From Tubiluchus corallicola (lineage: Eukaryota; Priapulida; Priapulimorpha; Priapulimorphida; Tubiluchidae): DNA of 20,998 bases. The position numbers were made by a program, and so were the translations under genes. Shown here piece by piece: positions 18,250-20,998 of the stretch. The notes beneath the pieces are model-generated. The model made no database searches, was not told the DNA's origin, and saw nothing but the letters and a program-made list of their open reading frames with translations. How positions within the stretch are numbered: the first letter of the stretch is position 1; each line of letters opens with the position of its first letter. The stretch covers positions 22,501 to 43,498 of the forward strand of contig JAQGDQ010001382.1 in assembly GCA_030141605.1 (NCBI GenBank), in the 5' to 3' direction.

Positions 18250-18840
18250 TTAAAGGAAGCCAGGATTATTCATCATATGCTGCCCCATTTTCAAGCACGG
18301 TCAAGCTATACATTTTAACACCAATAATACCGCAAGAAAGCGTTTCTGATAATTAAATACTTGACTAAAATCCTATTTAACGACGCTCGAGCCCAACTAG
18401 TGATGACATCACAAACTAACGTAATTTTCAATATCAAAACTGTTCTACGAGCGTGTTGCAAGTGTTTGCGAACGCGAAAATTGAAGTACTGAGCTACTGT
18501 AAGATATTCAGTGGCAAGTTTTAAGATAGAAATTCAAATTTACCGCTGTACTCATGCATGAGCTGTTGAACGTGCATAGTTCGTCACAAACTAACAAATC
18601 TGAACTGAGAGGTACATCACCTGTTTTTTGTGCAACGCTTTCCGAAATGCAGAAGCTAGTGCCGTCTAACTAGCGAATGGCGAAATGCATGTAACAGCGA
18701 AGAATTACTGGCGCGAACGTGAAATTGTATTTGTGTAGTTGTAATTCTTTCACGTAAGTCATTTTTGAAAAAAATAGTATGTTTACTTTCAATATTTTAA
18801 AGAGTAGATTGTTTTGCCCTACATTTTAAGATTGGGTCCG
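18250..18840 (+). mobile_element. Dispersed repeat, copy B
   Basis: This is the second copy of the element at 9673-10585, same orientation, with recognisable similarity along about 590 bp starting TTAAAGGAAG and ending ATTGGGTCCGGTT. It lacks the 300-bp segment of copy A. A 74-codon open frame across its start (18132-18356) is not conserved in copy A, so the element appears non-coding. Confidence 0.65.
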
Positions 18841-18923
18841 GTTTTGCTTTATATATATAAACTGTCAAAATGTTAAGCTGCCGGTCAAAACATCCTGTTC
18901 TTTAAAATAAATATAATATAAAT

Positions 18924-19626
18924 ATGAACATGAACATGAATATGAATATAAATATGAACATGAACATGAATATGAACATGAATGTGAATAATGTATATAT
19001 AAATATAAATATAAATATAAATATAAATATAAATATAAATATAAATATAAATATAAATATAAATATAAATATAAATATAAATATAAATATAAATATAAAT
19101 ATAAATATAAATATAAATATAAATATAAATATAAATATAAATATAAATATAAAGATAAATATAAATATAAATATAAATATAAATATAAATATAAATATAA
19201 ATATAAATATAAATATAAATATAAATATAAATATAAATATAAATATAAATATAAATATAAATATAAATATAAATATAAATATAAATATAAATATAAATAT
19301 AAATATAAACATAAACATAAACATAAACATAAACATAAACATAAACATAAACATAAACATAAACATAAACATAAACATAAACATAAACATAAACATAAAC
19401 ATAAACATAAACATAAACATAAACATAAACATAAACATAAACATAAACATAAACATAAACATAAACATAAACATAAACATAAACATAAACATAAACATAA
19501 ACATAAACATAAACATAAACATAAACATAAACATAAACATAAACATAAACATAAACATAAACATAAACATAAACATAAACATAAATATAAATATAAATAA
19601 ATGTAAATGTAAATATAAATATAAAT
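18924..19626. repeat. Hexanucleotide array: (ATGAAY)n, (ATAAAT)51, (ATAAAC)46
   Basis: A degenerate ATGAAC/ATGAAT start (18924-18985) leads into 51 ATAAAT units (18999-19304, one variant ATAAAG at 19149-19154). Then come 46 uninterrupted ATAAAC units (19305-19580) and a degenerate ATAAAT tail to about 19626. Every hexamer frame stays open on both strands, giving meaningless dipeptide repeats. Confidence 0.97.
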
Positions 19627-20490
19627 CTCGTGGTACAATCACATCAGATAAACAAACAGATCAACAAGCAAAATAACATTAATTAAGAAGATCAGTAGGC
19701 AATGTGAATATGTACAATTAAGTGAGAGTAAGATATGTTAGTATGGCGTACAACTCATTCCTGTCAAAAGAATCAAAATAATTATGTTCTAGAGACCATG
19801 TAACTTCCTTGGTGAAATTTACAGTCCGTATTTGTTCATTGCTAGCATTACCTCTTGCCATCTAATGTACAGAAAAAACTTTAGAAAGAAAATTTTCATT
19901 TGTGAAAAAGTATTGTACTCGTTAAAATGGATAACAAATTAAAATCCATTATAGAAGATGCATGAAATCCAGAGTTACGTCGGTTGTGAAAATCGGACTG
20001 CCCTGACAAGACTCCTGTATGTCTCCGTAGTAAGTTTCTTTCACAGCTTGGCATTCATGTAACGTGTTTTCTCTGTAGCAAACAGGAATAAATCAACAGT
20101 AGTAGATGGAGCAGCAGCAGCTGGGTACCATAATTTTTGACAAGAGTTTCTGTTTTCTTGGCATGCGGACAGAAGTTGCGTTGTGCTCAATGACGTCATC
20201 AAATGGTGCTTAGTACGAAGCCATGACTGACTTATTTCTTCACTGCTACCGAGACGCCAATGCGACATGTTTCTCGCCCTATCAGCCTGGTTTATCTAAT
20301 CACAACGAAACATGTTGATTATACAGAATTATTTTATAATAGGCACAGGCAACTTTTGTCACAGACATCGTTTTTTGATTACATATTAATTTGATTCTCA
20401 ATATATGAATATGTTTAGCTTCATACAGTCAGACAAATATTAAGACTAGAAAATAAATTTTTTTTGATCAATTAAATAAAGAGATTGATA
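19627..20490. other. Gene-free DNA
   Basis: No coding sequence is supported. A 75-codon minus-strand frame (20041-20268) has no recognisable domain. A CRE palindrome TGACGTCA occurs near 20190. Confidence 0.4.
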
Positions 20491-20998
20491 ATTATATTAT
20501 ATTATATTATATTATATTATATTATATTATATTATATTATATTATATTATATTATATTATATTATATTATATTATATTATATTATATTATATTATATTAT
20601 ATTATATTATATTATATTATATTATATTATATTATATTATATAATATAATATAATATAATATAATATAATATAATATAATATAATATAATATAATATAAT
20701 ATAATATATTATATTATATTATATTATATTATATTATATTATATTATATTATATTATATTATATTATATTATATTATATTATATTATATTATATTATATT
20801 ATATTATATTATATTATATTATATTATATTACATTACATTACATTACATTACATTACATTACATTACATTACATTACATCACATCACATCACATCACATC
20901 ACATCACATCACATCACATCACATCACATCACATCACATCACATCACATCACATCACATCACATCACATCATATCATATTATATTATATATCATATCA
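20491..20998. repeat. Multi-block pentanucleotide array with an internal polarity inversion
   Basis: The blocks in order are (ATTAT)30 at 20491-20640, (ATAAT)13 at 20641-20705, (ATATT)25 at 20706-20830, (ACATT)9 at 20831-20875, (ACATC)19 at 20876-20970, and a mixed ATATC/ATATT end running off the window. The ATAAT block is the reverse complement of its neighbours, so the array contains long perfect palindromes. Confidence 0.97.

Noticed and set aside
18865-19676. Frames of 246-257 codons with alternating dipeptides on both strands
   Set aside because: Hexanucleotide repeats lacking stops keep every such frame open; no unique sequence is encoded.
20041-20268. 75-codon minus-strand frame as a possible exon
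   Set aside because: No family recognised, no clear splice sites of matching phase, and length within chance expectation.

Overview
The window looks like nuclear DNA of an animal, most likely an arthropod and plausibly an insect. It is AT-rich, its genes are split by GT-AG introns, it holds one clear rhodopsin-family receptor exon, and it carries a short GGTTA (insect/arthropod telomere-type) repeat, tRNA-derived SINE-like DNA, non-autonomous DNA transposons and very long microsatellites. That density of simple repeats suggests a large, repeat-rich genome; the species cannot be named from sequence alone. There is no bacterial gene structure, operon or CRISPR.

Layout. 1-866 is non-coding and probably intronic. 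867-3105 is a long Thr/Ala/Glu-repeat (mucin-like) internal exon on the + strand. It joins across a 1.7-kb intron (3106-4807) to a short terminal exon at 4808 that encodes an arginine-rich tail and stop. That intron holds three short hairpins, a 17-bp tandem repeat and a tRNA-like SINE whose tail has grown into a 27/20-bp minisatellite. From 4887 to about 12700 the DNA is mostly gene-free: a second tRNA-like segment (about 5691-5775), a 39-bp minisatellite (6255-6513), a hAT-type MITE with a visible 8-bp target duplication (7581-7995), a palindromic MITE (8810-9186), the first copy of a dispersed repeat (9673-10585), a GGTTA run and an isolated perfect heat-shock-element match (12312-12329).

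From 12712 to 15830 come a (GAT)18 run, a 53-bp satellite with four-unit higher-order structure (13125-14067), a 0.5-kb CT tract and a pentanucleotide array. 16190-16377 is a cluster of two perfect CRE palindromes and four CAGCTG E-boxes, lying upstream of the first coding exon of a class A GPCR (16586-16925, ending at a GTAAGT donor). The rest is taken as the start of that gene's intron: a TA run, a GC-richer repeat-like patch, the second copy of the dispersed repeat (18250-18840), a 0.7-kb hexanucleotide array and a 0.5-kb pentanucleotide array that runs off the window edge.

Only two genes are supported, both incomplete: the mucin-like gene lacks its 5' exon(s), including any signal peptide, and the receptor lacks everything after the start of TM3. 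Nothing indicates that they work together. The most striking features are the two possible reading frames of the mucin-like gene's last exon, reachable through donors 4 nt apart, and the repeat arrays built of homogeneous blocks that differ by single C/T changes or by strand polarity.
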